Part shown: one piece after another, positions 34,774 to 43,526 of the stretch
Layout: every line of letters begins with the position of its first letter
Numbering within the stretch: the first letter of the stretch is position 1
NCBI GenBank assembly: GCA_038534195.1
Contig: JBCAXE010000011.1
Location: 23,433-87,432, forward strand
Origin: JAJFFW01 sp038534195
GTDB lineage: Bacteria; Pseudomonadota; Alphaproteobacteria; Caulobacterales; Parvularculaceae
Length of the DNA stretch: 64,000 bases
Direction of reading: 5' to 3'
Made by a program: the position numbers and the translations under genes
Notes under the pieces: generated by a model
Database searches by the model: none
What the model saw: only the letters and a program-made list of their open reading frames with translations
What the model was told of the DNA's origin: nothing

Positions 34774-36561
34774 TTAATAAACCCGCGCCTTCGGCTCGAT
34801 GTAATGCATTTCGTCCGTCATCGTATATTCGTGGACAGGACGATAATCGATGGTGGCTGCGCCGTTTGAGAACCATGCCGCGGTGTGTTTCATCCAGTTG
34901 GCGTCATCGCGGTCCGGATAATCCTCGCGGGCGTGCGCCCCGCGCGATTCGGTGCGGTTGGCGGCGGATTCCATGGTGACGACGGCTTGCGCGATGAGAT
35001 TGTCGAACTCCAGCGTCTCGACCAGATCAGTGTTCCAGATCATGGTCCGGTCGGAAACGCCGATGTCGGGGAGGCCGTCATGGACTTCCTTGATTTTTAC
35101 TCGGCCTTCCTCAAGCACGTCGCCGGTGCGGAATACGGCGCAATTGTTCTGCATGACGCGCTGCATATCGAGGCGTAATTCTGCGGTCGGCGTGGCGCCT
35201 TTGGCGTAACGGAAGCGATCAAGGCGTGCGAGCGCTTCCTGACCGGCGTTGGCGGGAAGCTCTTTGTTCGGCGTCGTCCCATCGACAATGTCGCCGCACC
35301 GAAGGCCCGCTGCACGCCCAAAGACCACGAGATCGATCAGCGAGTTCGAGCCGAGACGGTTGGCGCCGTGGACCGACACGCACGCCGCTTCGCCAATGGC
35401 CATCAGGCCAGGCACCACGGCGTCGCTATCGTCGCCGCGCTTCGTGACGACTTCGCCATGATAATTGGTCGGTATGCCGCCCATATTGTAGTGCACCGTC
35501 GGCAGCACCGGGATCGGTTCCTTGGTGACGTCGACGCCGGAGAAAACGCGGGCGCTTTCGGAAATGCCGGGCAGACGTTCGGCGAGCACCGCCGGGTCCA
35601 AATGGTTCAGGTTCAGGTGGATATGGTCCTTATTCGGACCGACGCCGCGGCCTTCGCGAATTTCAATGGTCATGGCGCGGCTGACGACGTCGCGCGAGGC
35701 GAGGTCTTTTGCTGACGGCGCATAACGCTCCATAAAGCGCTCGCCCTCAGAATTGGTGAGGTAGCCGCCTTCGCCGCGAGAGCCTTCTGTAATGAGAACG
35801 CCTGCGCCGTAAATGCCGGTCGGGTGGAACTGAACGAACTCCATGTCCTGAAGCGGGAGGCCTGCGCGCAGGACCATGGCGTTGCCGTCGCCGGTGCAGG
35901 TGTGCGCTGAGGTGCAGGAGAAATAGGCGCGCCCGTAGCCCCCGGTGGCGAGGATCACCATCTTGGCGTTGAAACGGTGGATCGTGCCGTCGTCAAGCTT
36001 CCAGGCCATCAGACCCTGGCACTCGCCGTCATCATTCATAATGAGGTCGAGCGCGAAATACTCGATAAAGAATTTGGCGTTCTGCTTCACCGACTGACCG
36101 TAGAGCGTGTGCAGGATCGCATGGCCGGTGCGGTCAGCGGCCGCGCATGTGCGCTGCACCTGACCTTCGCCGAAATTGCGGGTCATGCCGCCGAATGCGC
36201 GCTGATAGATTTTACCGTCTTCGGTGCGTGAGAAAGGCACGCCCCAATGTTCGAGTTCGTAAACAGCCGCCGGCGCGTTCTTGCAAAGATATTCGATCGA
36301 GTCCTGGTCGCCGAGCCAGTCAGAGCCTTTGACGGTGTCGTAAACATGCCAGCGCCAGTCGTCCTCGCCCATATTGCCGAGGGAGGCCGAGATGCCGCCT
36401 TGCGCCGCGACGGTATGCGAGCGCGTGGGGAAGACTTTCGTCACGCAAGCGGTTTTAAGACCCGCTTGGGCAGCGCCGAGCGTGGCGCGCAGTCCCGCGC
36501 CGCCTGCGCCGACGACAACGACATCATAAGTATGATCGACAATTTCGTACGTGTCCGACAT
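34774..36561 (-). CDS. sdhA: Succinate dehydrogenase flavoprotein subunit
   Basis: A 595-residue SdhA, full length. The FAD-binding GAGGAGLRATLGAAQAG is near residue 18; RSHTVAAQGG carries the FAD-linking His; GGYGRAYFSCTSAHTCTGDG is the substrate-site block; GGIPTNYHG and GANRLGSNSL are also typical. It oxidises succinate to fumarate in the tricarboxylic acid cycle. Only sdhC and sdhD precede it, and sdhB is 5.5 kb downstream. Confidence 0.97.
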   Translation of the reverse strand: MSDTYEIVDHTYDVVVVGAGGAGLRATLGAAQAGLKTACVTKVFPTRSHTVAAQGGISASLGNMGEDDWRWHVYDTVKGSDWLGDQDSIEYLCKNAPAAVYELEHWGVPFSRTEDGKIYQRAFGGMTRNFGEGQVQRTCAAADRTGHAILHTLYGQSVKQNAKFFIEYFALDLIMNDDGECQGLMAWKLDDGTIHRFNAKMVILATGGYGRAYFSCTSAHTCTGDGNAMVLRAGLPLQDMEFVQFHPTGIYGAGVLITEGSRGEGGYLTNSEGERFMERYAPSAKDLASRDVVSRAMTIEIREGRGVGPNKDHIHLNLNHLDPAVLAERLPGISESARVFSGVDVTKEPIPVLPTVHYNMGGIPTNYHGEVVTKRGDDSDAVVPGLMAIGEAACVSVHGANRLGSNSLIDLVVFGRAAGLRCGDIVDGTTPNKELPANAGQEALARLDRFRYAKGATPTAELRLDMQRVMQNNCAVFRTGDVLEEGRVKIKEVHDGLPDIGVSDRTMIWNTDLVETLEFDNLIAQAVVTMESAANRTESRGAHAREDYPDRDDANWMKHTAAWFSNGAATIDYRPVHEYTMTDEMHYIEPKARVY

Positions 36562-36573
36562 GAGACGAGCCTT

Positions 36574-36903
36574 CTAAAAAGCAATCTGGAAAAGAGACCA
36601 CCAGGTCACGGCGATGGCGCCGATCGCGACGATCCAGTTCAGGACGTTCAGCACATTATTTAGACCGCCATGAATATAGTCGTGAATGACTTCCATAAGG
36701 CCAATGCGCATATGCACGGCGCCGACGGTGACGAACGCGCCAAGCAGCAGAGCATTCAACGGCTCGCCCGCCCACGCGTAGGCGTCCGCGTACGATCCGC
36801 CAGCGTAGGCGATGACGCTCCACAGGAACCAGGCGACCAATGGCAGCATTAAAACAGCCGTCATGCGCTGGAGAACAAATGTCGAGGTGCCTTTGTGCGC
36901 CAT
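36574..36903 (-). CDS. sdhD: Succinate dehydrogenase membrane anchor subunit
   Basis: A 109-residue SdhD with three transmembrane segments. FVLQRMTAVLMLPLVAWFL is helix one; VHMRIGLMEVIHDYIHGG contains the haem-ligand-region His and the conserved H-D-Y. It anchors SdhA and SdhB to the inner membrane and helps form the quinone site. Its ATG overlaps the sdhC stop by one base (TAATG), and sdhA follows 12 bp later. Confidence 0.93.
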   Translation of the reverse strand: MAHKGTSTFVLQRMTAVLMLPLVAWFLWSVIAYAGGSYADAYAWAGEPLNALLLGAFVTVGAVHMRIGLMEVIHDYIHGGLNNVLNVLNWIVAIGAIAVTWWSLFQIAF

Positions 36904-37322
36904 TATGCTGCTCCCCGCGCGGCGAGCCCCGCATAGACGATCGCGCCGGCGAGCAGGAATGAAGCGATAAAGATGAACCAGGCGGTTTTCTTCGCGGTTT
37001 CATAGTGAAGTCCGCGGCCCGTGTCCCAATAAAGGTGCCGGATCCCGTTCATGGCGTGATAGAGGAGCGCCCAGGTGTAGCCAGCAAGGATCAAGACGCC
37101 CAAGGGCGAGGTCAGCAATGCGCCGAGCGGCGCGAAAGCCTCTTCGCCCGCGGCGAGCGCAATGGTCCAGAGCGCCAGGAGGATTGTGCCGGTGTAGAGG
37201 GCGACGCCGGTGGCGCGATGGGTGATCGAACTCGCCATCGTGACGGTCCAGCCCCAGATCTGCAGGTGTGGGGAGAGCGGTCTCGCCCTTGGGGGCGCTG
37301 CGGTGGGCGCGGCGTTAGCCAT
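36903..37322 (-). CDS. sdhC: Succinate dehydrogenase cytochrome b556 subunit
   Basis: A 139-residue SdhC with three transmembrane segments. RPLSPHLQIWGWTVTMASSITHRATGVAL has the S-x-x-x-R quinone-site motif and LLYHAMNGIRHLYWDTGRG holds the haem-ligand His and the H-x-x-x-G-I-R-H signature. It is the first gene of sdhCDA. The promoter lies in the gap with the divergent gene at 37493. Confidence 0.94.
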   Translation of the reverse strand: MANAAPTAAPPRARPLSPHLQIWGWTVTMASSITHRATGVALYTGTILLALWTIALAAGEEAFAPLGALLTSPLGVLILAGYTWALLYHAMNGIRHLYWDTGRGLHYETAKKTAWFIFIASFLLAGAIVYAGLAARGAA

Positions 37323-37492
37323 AAGTCGTCCTCACTGGAGAAAAGCCGGTTATTGCGCGTGCGAGAATAGGCGGGCCGCAAGGTGTGTCAACGCGGCGTT
37401 TTTAACAAAAACGCCATCGATTCAGATTGATGCGTTGCCAAACCCAGCGCCGATATCGCAGTATTGCACGTGGGGTAATTGGGACGGGCGTT

Positions 37493-37996
37493 ATGAGCTT
37501 TAAATCGATACTATCGGCGATCATTTTCGGCGCGGCGGCGTCTTTGTCAGCTGCTACGGCTCAGACGACGAGCGCCGTTACCGCGGCCGAACTTGAAAGC
37601 GCGCTCGAAGCGGCCGGGCTGACGCCGACGATGACCGAGGATGCGGCGACCGGCGCCCCGGTGGCGAACGCCACGGTCGGTGAGATCATGTTCTGGGTGC
37701 GCGCAATGGATTGCGGCGGATCGCCGGCGGCGTGCGAGAACCTCGTCTTCTTCGCAAATTTCGATTTGGGACGTGCGGTGAACGCCACCGACTACCGCGT
37801 GGTAAACAATTTCAACGACAGCCAGCTTTTTGGGCGCGCCTATATTTTGGAGCGCCAGAATCAGGTGGGGGTCGATTATGTGGTTGAGCTTGGCGGCGGC
37901 GTCTCTTCGGAACACCTGTCGCAGAATGTGAGCCGCTGGGCCGATGTTATCGACGCGTTCGTCCAAAAGTTTTCAAGCGGCGATACGGGCGCCTAG
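37493..37996 (+). CDS. YbjN domain-containing exported protein
   Basis: A 167-residue protein with a signal peptide (about 1-24, ending ATAQ) and a YbjN-like domain: AAELESALEAAGL, FFANFDLGRAVNATDYRVVNNFN and LGGGVSSEHLSQNVSRWADVI. The fold is that of type III secretion chaperone-like proteins; the exported alphaproteobacterial forms are uncharacterised. The ATG at 37493 is chosen because it begins the signal peptide. The gene is divergent from sdhC. Confidence 0.78.
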   Translation: MSFKSILSAIIFGAAASLSAATAQTTSAVTAAELESALEAAGLTPTMTEDAATGAPVANATVGEIMFWVRAMDCGGSPAACENLVFFANFDLGRAVNATDYRVVNNFNDSQLFGRAYILERQNQVGVDYVVELGGGVSSEHLSQNVSRWADVIDAFVQKFSSGDTGA

Positions 37997-38093
37997 AACG
38001 CCGGGCGAAAAAGTGGGATCCGGTTTTTCGCGCTGACCGGCGCGCACAAAAAAACTTACGTCATCGGGTGTTTCAAATAAAACGCCTCATGAT

Positions 38094-39089
38094 CTAAGCG
38101 GCTCTTTCGACAATCGCTTTCAGTTTCGGCGGCAAGTCGGCGTCCAACTCGTCGCGCATATAGGCGACCAACGCCTTTTCTGACGGATGCAAAACGCCGT
38201 CGCGGCCGATGCGATCAGCGAGCCAGTCGGCTTCTTCCGGCGTGACCGCTTCCGCTTCCGCGGCTTCTCTCTCCCGGCGTTCATTGGTCGCGCGATGGCG
38301 CTGCTCGACGCGCCGCCGGTGAGCCGCTTTCGCTGAGAAGACGTTCAACGCCATATCCCACAGGCTCGATCCCGATCGTTCGAGCTTATTCTCATCTGCC
38401 AGACGCGGTGGTTCGTGCGCCGGGCCATCCGCCGGGTCCGGCGTGTAATGCGAAAGCGCGGCCGCCCGGCCCATCGGTTGAAAACCGATATGCGCCATCA
38501 GATGATTGGATATAGCTTTCTTGAAGAGATCGTTCCACGACGGATCATTTTGCGCCTCGACGGTCGCGTCGCTGATATCGAACAGGAATTCCGCTTCAGC
38601 GCGCGTAACGGCCACATTTCCGTCGCCGCCAGCGGCGAAGATAAACCGGCTGATCATTTTGACGTCTTCGGCGTCGATGATCGCGCCGCCTGACTTTTCG
38701 CAAATATGGCGCTTTAGTTGTTCGGCCACAAAGCCTGACATTTCTTCCGGCGAAGATATGGCGATTTCCATCAGGCGCAGCAGCAGACCCAATTCCAGTT
38801 TGCTGGCCTTGGCGCCGTCGCGAGTCACCCGCGCTTTCAGGCTATTGAACTCTTGTTGGGTCAAATAGCCGTTCGGTTCTTCCTCGCGCAGATAAAAATC
38901 GGCGGCGGCCTCTGCGAAATATTGCGGCCATTCGCGGTCGCCCGCTTCAGCCTTCTCCCCGAGGCGGAAAAGCGCATCGAGTTCTTCGGCGCTAACGACG
39001 CCGTCGGCGAAAACATTGCGGCGTAAAAAGCGCACATCTTCTGCGCTGATATATCCATCGTCGCCGACGCTTGTGAGATCCGTGGCCAT
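38094..39089 (-). CDS. TerB/EF-hand-like cytoplasmic protein
   Basis: A 331-residue acidic, helical protein with no signal or membrane segment. Repeated calcium-loop-like segments occur: DDGYISAEDVRFLRR, ADGVVSAEELDALF, PNGYLTQQEFNSL, GDGNVAVTRAEAEFL and RDGVLHPSEKALVAY. They are D-G-x-x-S/T-x-x-E loops, as in TerB or EF-hand proteins. A central basic linker (AAHRRRVEQRHRATNERRERE) separates the last unit. I do not know the function; metal or calcium sensing is a fair guess. Confidence 0.7.
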   Translation of the reverse strand: MATDLTSVGDDGYISAEDVRFLRRNVFADGVVSAEELDALFRLGEKAEAGDREWPQYFAEAAADFYLREEEPNGYLTQQEFNSLKARVTRDGAKASKLELGLLLRLMEIAISSPEEMSGFVAEQLKRHICEKSGGAIIDAEDVKMISRFIFAAGGDGNVAVTRAEAEFLFDISDATVEAQNDPSWNDLFKKAISNHLMAHIGFQPMGRAAALSHYTPDPADGPAHEPPRLADENKLERSGSSLWDMALNVFSAKAAHRRRVEQRHRATNERREREAAEAEAVTPEEADWLADRIGRDGVLHPSEKALVAYMRDELDADLPPKLKAIVERAA

Positions 39090-39212
39090 GGTGCGGAGCC
39101 TCCCTTTGGAATTGTGCGGGGATCATGGCGCAAGGTGGTTAAAATCGCGGTAAGCCGCCCAACCTATTTGTTGGTAAACAGAACGTTAAGGCCCCGAAAA
39201 GACCGGCTCGAT

Positions 39213-39851
39213 CTAGCTGAATTTCGCTTCGAGGTCCGGAATGAGTTTTTTCGCGCCGACGCTCGCCATCACCGCCGGCACAAAGCCGAACAGATCCGGT
39301 CGAAATTTTGCAACCATTTCCGCCAATTCAAATTCTTTGGATTTGAACGCTTTCGCCGGGATGGAAATCTGTTTTTTCATGAACCCCATGCTGCGTTTTG
39401 CGCTTTTAGCGAAGATCATCTTGTTGAAATTCACGGTCCAGACCTCGAATGTCTCAAGATCGCTCCAGCTCACTGACGCTTTCCCGAAAAACGTTGATTG
39501 ATGTAGTCCGTTTGCGTCGACGATGAGCTTTTCCTTGCCGGTCGCGGCCATCCCGAGGAGGGCGAGGGCGCCAAAAACAAACAAGAGGCCGACGCCGCCG
39601 ACGAAAAATTGTTCAACGCCTGAATCGAGTTCAGGAGCGACGCCGAGCATCAAGGCGCCGAATGCGCCGGTCAAGACGCCCTGGAGCCCGTCTTTCCAGC
39701 CGGCCTTTATACGGTAAGCGTTGTCCGTTCCAGGCGTTCGCGCGTCGTAACGCGGGTCGTACGCGGCGCCCGGTTCTGTTGAAGAATAGGAACCGAAATC
39801 ATTAAGCGTCGCCGCTCCCTTTTTCCCAAACGCCAACGTCGCACCCTCCAC
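39213..39851 (-). CDS. Unknown protein with two transmembrane segments
   Basis: A 212-residue protein. Two hydrophobic helices (LQGVLTGAFGALMLGVA and FVGGVGLLFVFGALALLGMA) lie around residues 55-102, followed by a PH-like soluble part (LIVDANGLHQSTFFGKASVSWSDLETFEVW). The start is uncertain: GTG at 39851 opens the frame, but GGAGG lies about 8 nt before a TTG at 39836. No function assigned. Confidence 0.65.
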   Translation of the reverse strand: MEGATLAFGKKGAATLNDFGSYSSTEPGAAYDPRYDARTPGTDNAYRIKAGWKDGLQGVLTGAFGALMLGVAPELDSGVEQFFVGGVGLLFVFGALALLGMAATGKEKLIVDANGLHQSTFFGKASVSWSDLETFEVWTVNFNKMIFAKSAKRSMGFMKKQISIPAKAFKSKEFELAEMVAKFRPDLFGFVPAVMASVGAKKLIPDLEAKFS

Positions 39852-39913
39852 TCTGCAAAGAGCGAGTGTGCAAGCGAAGGCTTAAGATCGGGCTCGTAAA
39901 CGCAGTTAATATT

Positions 39914-41230
39914 TTATTGCTTGTAAACGGCGCCTTCTTTCATGACGAAGTCGACGTCTTCCAGCTCCGTAACGTCCGTAAGCGGATCGCCGTCGACGGC
40001 GATCAAATCACCGAATTTACCCACCTCAAGGCTTCCGAGAGCATCCGATTTGCCGAGATGGTCGGCGGCGACCACAGTAGCGGCGCGTATGGCCTGCATC
40101 GGCGTCATCCCGGCTTCTACGAGCAGCGCAAATTCGCGGGCGTTTTGCCCATGTTTTGACACGCCTGTGTCGGTGCCGAACGCGATCTTGACGCCGGCGG
40201 CGTGCGCGCGCCGGGTCATATCAAGAATTTGCGGACCCACTTGTTTGGCCTTTTCGCGGATAGGCTCGGGGAAAAACGACTTCGGGTCGTCGGCGATTTC
40301 CGCGACGGTGACCCCGGCGAGGATCGTCGGCACCAGGTAAGCATTGTTGCGTTTGAAGAGGTTGAAACTCTCGCGATCGGCGAACGTGCCGTGCTCGATG
40401 GAATCGACGCCGGCTCTGAGCGCTGCGTTGATCCCGTCGGCGTTATGCGCGTGCGCCGTCACCTTGCGGCCAAGGGCGTGCGCCGTGTCCATGATCGCTT
40501 TTAATTCGTCCTCGAAGAATTGTTGGCCGGTGCCGGCCGCGGTCTCTGACAACACCCCGCCGGTCGAGACCAGTTTTATATGATCGGCGGTGCGGCGTAC
40601 TTGCGTGCGCACCGCTTTGCGACAGGCGTCCTGTCCGTCGCAGACGCCGGAGGAATCGATCACATGAAGGATGTCTTCGCGTAACGCATGTTGTTGCCCG
40701 TGGCCCCCGGTGGGAGAGATCGTATAGCCGGATGCGTAGATGCGCGGCCCGTCTACGTCGCCGCGGCGCACCGCGTCGCGCAAAGCGAAAATCGCGTCGC
40801 CGCCGCGCGCGCCCACATCGCGCACGGTTGTAAAGCCGGCCCGCAATGTTTTGCGCGCATTGCCGGCGGCGACCATCGCCACGTCGGCGTCGGAGCGCTC
40901 AAGGCCGTTCAGTTTTGAGCGCGGGCCCAGCTCGCCTGACAGGTGCACGTGCGAATCGATAAGACCCGGCATCACAAAATGATCTTTCAAATCATAGACG
41001 CGCACTGTGTCGTCCGCGCCAGCGCCGGCTGCGCCCGCATCCACGTAACCCGGCGCAATCGCAGCGACGCGCCCGTCTTTCACAATCACTGATTGTTCGC
41101 TCGCCACGGCGCCGCCCGGAACGGCCAGAAGTTTGCCCGCATGAACGATCGCAATGTCCGCGGCGCTTGCAGAGGAAATGGCAGCGATCGAGCACACCGC
41201 CCCGCATAGGAATTTCATTTTTGTTTTCAT
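39914..41230 (-). CDS. Exported amidohydrolase (imidazolonepropionase/prolidase-like)
   Basis: A 438-residue secreted metal-dependent hydrolase (PF01979). A signal peptide ends near ASA-AD (residue 23). GLIDSHVHL gives the first two metal His, VRDVGARGGD the region of the carboxylated Lys strand, KVTAHAHNADGINAALRAGVDSIEHG the next two His, and AFGTDTGVS the final Asp. Marine bacteria often have several such Xaa-Pro or Xaa-Arg dipeptidase-like enzymes; the substrate is unknown. MKTKM at the start offers two ATGs. Confidence 0.9.
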   Translation of the reverse strand: MKTKMKFLCGAVCSIAAISSASAADIAIVHAGKLLAVPGGAVASEQSVIVKDGRVAAIAPGYVDAGAAGAGADDTVRVYDLKDHFVMPGLIDSHVHLSGELGPRSKLNGLERSDADVAMVAAGNARKTLRAGFTTVRDVGARGGDAIFALRDAVRRGDVDGPRIYASGYTISPTGGHGQQHALREDILHVIDSSGVCDGQDACRKAVRTQVRRTADHIKLVSTGGVLSETAAGTGQQFFEDELKAIMDTAHALGRKVTAHAHNADGINAALRAGVDSIEHGTFADRESFNLFKRNNAYLVPTILAGVTVAEIADDPKSFFPEPIREKAKQVGPQILDMTRRAHAAGVKIAFGTDTGVSKHGQNAREFALLVEAGMTPMQAIRAATVVAADHLGKSDALGSLEVGKFGDLIAVDGDPLTDVTELEDVDFVMKEGAVYKQ

Positions 41231-41306
41231 GATCAGCCCCGTGATTATTTGGCGAAAGTGTTACAGAAAAAAGTGGCGCGCACAATCGGGACGGTATGAA
41301 GAATTC

Positions 41307-42248
41307 CTATTGCGTGCGGCGTGATTTGCGCTCAGCTCGAAATTCGCCTTTTTCGAAGTTCAATGAAAAGCTTCGATCGCTCAGGAGATCGGCCCCGAGA
41401 AGGCCGAACGGCGTACTGGCGACGCCAAGTTCGCGAAAAATTTCCGCGTCGAAGGCGAGAAGAATAGGCCGGCGCCAATAGGCGCGCCCGATCTTAATTC
41501 GCAAAACGCGGATGAGCTGACCGCTGTCTCGTTTATCGTTGATGTCGTTGAGCCGTGTTCCGGTCGCCGCGCCGGAGGCGCTCGAGGGATTAAACCGTAT
41601 GCCCGCATAAAGCTCGCGCAACATTGAAAAATTGAGAATTGTTCCCGAGGCGCCGAGATCGACAATGAAGGGGGCGGTGCGATTGTTTACGCGCACATCG
41701 ACCGTATAAAGCGCGCCGAGGTCCTGGCCAAAAGAACGCGCCTCGAGAGGCGCCGACGGCCATTTTCTGATTTTGTCTGGAACGATGTCGGGGGCGTATA
41801 GTTCGATGCGTTGCGCGTCGCGATCCACAACCATAAGATAGCGCGACAGAAAATCGAGACCCAGAACGCCGTGGGGCGTTTTGCGCGGCGGCGCCCAATC
41901 CGACAGGACGACGCCCTGATGGTCGCGCATAATCTCGCCCCCGATTTCGATATCGCCGATATTGGTGACAGGCGCGGTGATGGCGCTCGCAAAACCGAGG
42001 ATGCGCCGCGGCGGTAGATTGGTTGCGGTGAAAGATTGTTCCTGCCGCAGATTTTCGAAGGCGAGCGTCAGCGTCGCGCCGGTGTCGACGATGAAGTCGT
42101 AGGGCCCGGCGCCGTTCACTGCCACTTTTACGGTGATCCAGCCGTCATAGCCGATTTCGTAGGGAATGGAGGCAAGCGGCGTTTGTGCGTCCGCGCGCAA
42201 GGGCGCAATCACCAGAAAAAACGCGAATATTATCGTGACAGGCCGCAC
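41307..42248 (-). CDS. Exported retropepsin-like aspartyl protease with two motifs
   Basis: A 313-residue exported protein. The start is taken as GTG at 42248, because GGAGG is 7 nt upstream; the ATG at 42263 is the alternative. A signal peptide ends at ADAQ. Two copies of the retropepsin active-site motif occur: FIVDTGATLT at about residue 51 and FIVDLGASGT at about 200, each followed by a loop and a G-L-D-F-L or LLGADLL strand, which suggests a tandem duplication forming a complete two-lobed site. In the second motif the Thr is replaced by Leu. Confidence 0.82.
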   Translation of the reverse strand: MRPVTIIFAFFLVIAPLRADAQTPLASIPYEIGYDGWITVKVAVNGAGPYDFIVDTGATLTLAFENLRQEQSFTATNLPPRRILGFASAITAPVTNIGDIEIGGEIMRDHQGVVLSDWAPPRKTPHGVLGLDFLSRYLMVVDRDAQRIELYAPDIVPDKIRKWPSAPLEARSFGQDLGALYTVDVRVNNRTAPFIVDLGASGTILNFSMLRELYAGIRFNPSSASGAATGTRLNDINDKRDSGQLIRVLRIKIGRAYWRRPILLAFDAEIFRELGVASTPFGLLGADLLSDRSFSLNFEKGEFRAERKSRRTQ

Positions 42249-42309
42249 CTGCGCGCCTCCCATTTATGATCATCGAGCCCCTCTCGTTCTTAAGTTTAAA
42301 CGAAATTTC

Positions 42310-42334
42310 GCGGCGCGCCAGCCAGGCGCGCCGC
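42310..42334 (-). terminator. Strong hairpin downstream of yiaA
   Basis: A perfect 10-bp stem (GCGGCGCGCC, loop AGCCA, GGCGCGCCGC) lies between the yiaA stop and the protease gene. On the minus strand it is followed by GAAATTTCG, a weak T-run, so termination efficiency is uncertain. Confidence 0.5.
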
Positions 42335-42353
42335 TTTCAAAAAGAGCCGGAAA

Positions 42354-42617
42354 TCAGCTGTTTTGCACGTAGTCCTGCAGGAGTTTGTCTTGTTTCGCGC
42401 GCTCCAGCTTGGAGGAAACCTCGCCGTTGACCCGGTTATCGTGCAGGGTTTTTACGAGCGTGACGAGAGAACCGGACAAGAAAATAATTCCCATGGCGAG
42501 ATATCCCTTTGTCGCCAGATTAATCGGCATCAGGAAGAGCGAAAAGCTCAACATGATATAAGCGACAAAAACGCAGAGGTAGTTATAGCTGATCCAGGTT
42601 TTCGAATGTTCAAACAT
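42354..42617 (-). CDS. yiaA: YiaA/YiaB two-helix-domain membrane protein
   Basis: An 87-residue inner membrane protein. WISYNYLCVFVAYIMLSFSLFL and KGYLAMGIIFLSGSLVTLVKTLHDN are the two helices of the YiaA/B family (PF05360). The tail is polar (SSKLERAKQDKLLQDYVQNS). GGAG lies about 8 nt before the ATG. It follows pspA by 42 bp on the same strand, and pairing of yiaA-type genes with PspA proteins is recurrent in proteobacteria, which supports an envelope role. Confidence 0.87.
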   Translation of the reverse strand: MFEHSKTWISYNYLCVFVAYIMLSFSLFLMPINLATKGYLAMGIIFLSGSLVTLVKTLHDNRVNGEVSSKLERAKQDKLLQDYVQNS

Positions 42618-42659
42618 GTTGGTTACTCCGTATTAAGAATATAAATCGCGGCAAGAGTG

Positions 42660-43355
42660 TTACGCTGCAGCCGGGTCGGGGGTGTCGTTTCGAAAGCGCG
42701 CGAGAATGTCTTCGGCGCGCACCTTTGTCGCTTCCCCGAAACCGGCGTCCGCCAGGCGGTCGATGATCGTTTCGCCGGACATGTCAGCTTCCAGTTCCTC
42801 CAACGCCTCGATTTCTTCGATCGGATCTTCGCTGGCGAGAAGACGTTTCAAAACCGCTTCGCCCTCGCGAATAGCGCTATTGGCGGCGATATCGCCTTTC
42901 ACGTGACGGATTGCACTGCGTTCAGCCTCGATTGATCGTGCGGTGATCAGACCCTGCTGCAGATCAACGAGTTGGCGCTGTGTTTTCTCAATAGCGAGCC
43001 GCATGCGGTCGCTTTTTTCTTCCGCGCCAGAGAGCGTGCGCTGGCGCACGGCCTGCTCGTTTTCCAACTCGGCGAGGAGGGCGGCCGCGTCGGCGGCGAG
43101 CTTCTCCTTGCCTGCGTCAAGCGCGGCGCGGGTGCGCGCCGTCAAATCGGCGATCCGCGTTGCAACAATATCCAGCGCTTTTCGTTCAGCTTTTGAGCGG
43201 GCGATGAGCGCGGCGAGGCCTCTCTTGGCCGCGGCGTGTCCGGCCTCCGCCTCCCTGATTTTTTGCTCGATAATAAGGGCGGCGTTTTCCGTTTCGAGGG
43301 CCATTTCCACCTGCGCTCGCTTTCCCAGAAAAATCGCCGTGATCGTCTTCCACAT
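42660..43355 (-). CDS. pspA: PspA/IM30 family phage-shock-like protein
   Basis: A 231-residue, almost wholly helical, highly charged protein of the PspA/IM30 family. It begins MWKTITAIFLGKRAQVEMALE, an amphipathic N-terminal helix, then a long coiled coil. PspA oligomers bind stressed membranes. The frame extends to 43442, but that start is inside the operator array; ATG 43355 follows AAAGGAG by 7 nt. There is no pspF or pspBC nearby, and control is probably by the adjacent TetR protein. Confidence 0.88.
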   Translation of the reverse strand: MWKTITAIFLGKRAQVEMALETENAALIIEQKIREAEAGHAAAKRGLAALIARSKAERKALDIVATRIADLTARTRAALDAGKEKLAADAAALLAELENEQAVRQRTLSGAEEKSDRMRLAIEKTQRQLVDLQQGLITARSIEAERSAIRHVKGDIAANSAIREGEAVLKRLLASEDPIEEIEALEELEADMSGETIIDRLADAGFGEATKVRAEDILARFRNDTPDPAAA

Positions 43356-43371
43356 GATGTTACTCCTTTGA

Positions 43372-43441
43372 TGAACAACGTTCACAAACTCGAATATGCA
43401 CATAAATGAACAATGTTCAATACAAAAATGAACGTTGTTCA
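43372..43441. promoter_or_regulatory. Three TGAAC-N3-GTTCA operators between pspA and tetR
   Basis: Sites at 43372-43384 (centre AAC), 43407-43419 (centre AAT) and 43429-43441 (centre GTT) lie between divergent pspA and tetR. The second overlaps a likely minus-strand -35 box (TTGAAC) that is 17 nt from ATATTC. The first lies just upstream of the pspA ribosome site. The third is the exact reverse complement of the first. The same operator guards the DUF2157 operon at 6224-6280. Confidence 0.8.
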
Positions 43442-43526
43442 TTGGTGTGAATGGGTTTAGAGTACCGTTTACTCTTGCCGAACAGGGCGTGAGAAAATCG
43501 TTTCGGTCGCGGAAACAGGAGCGTGC

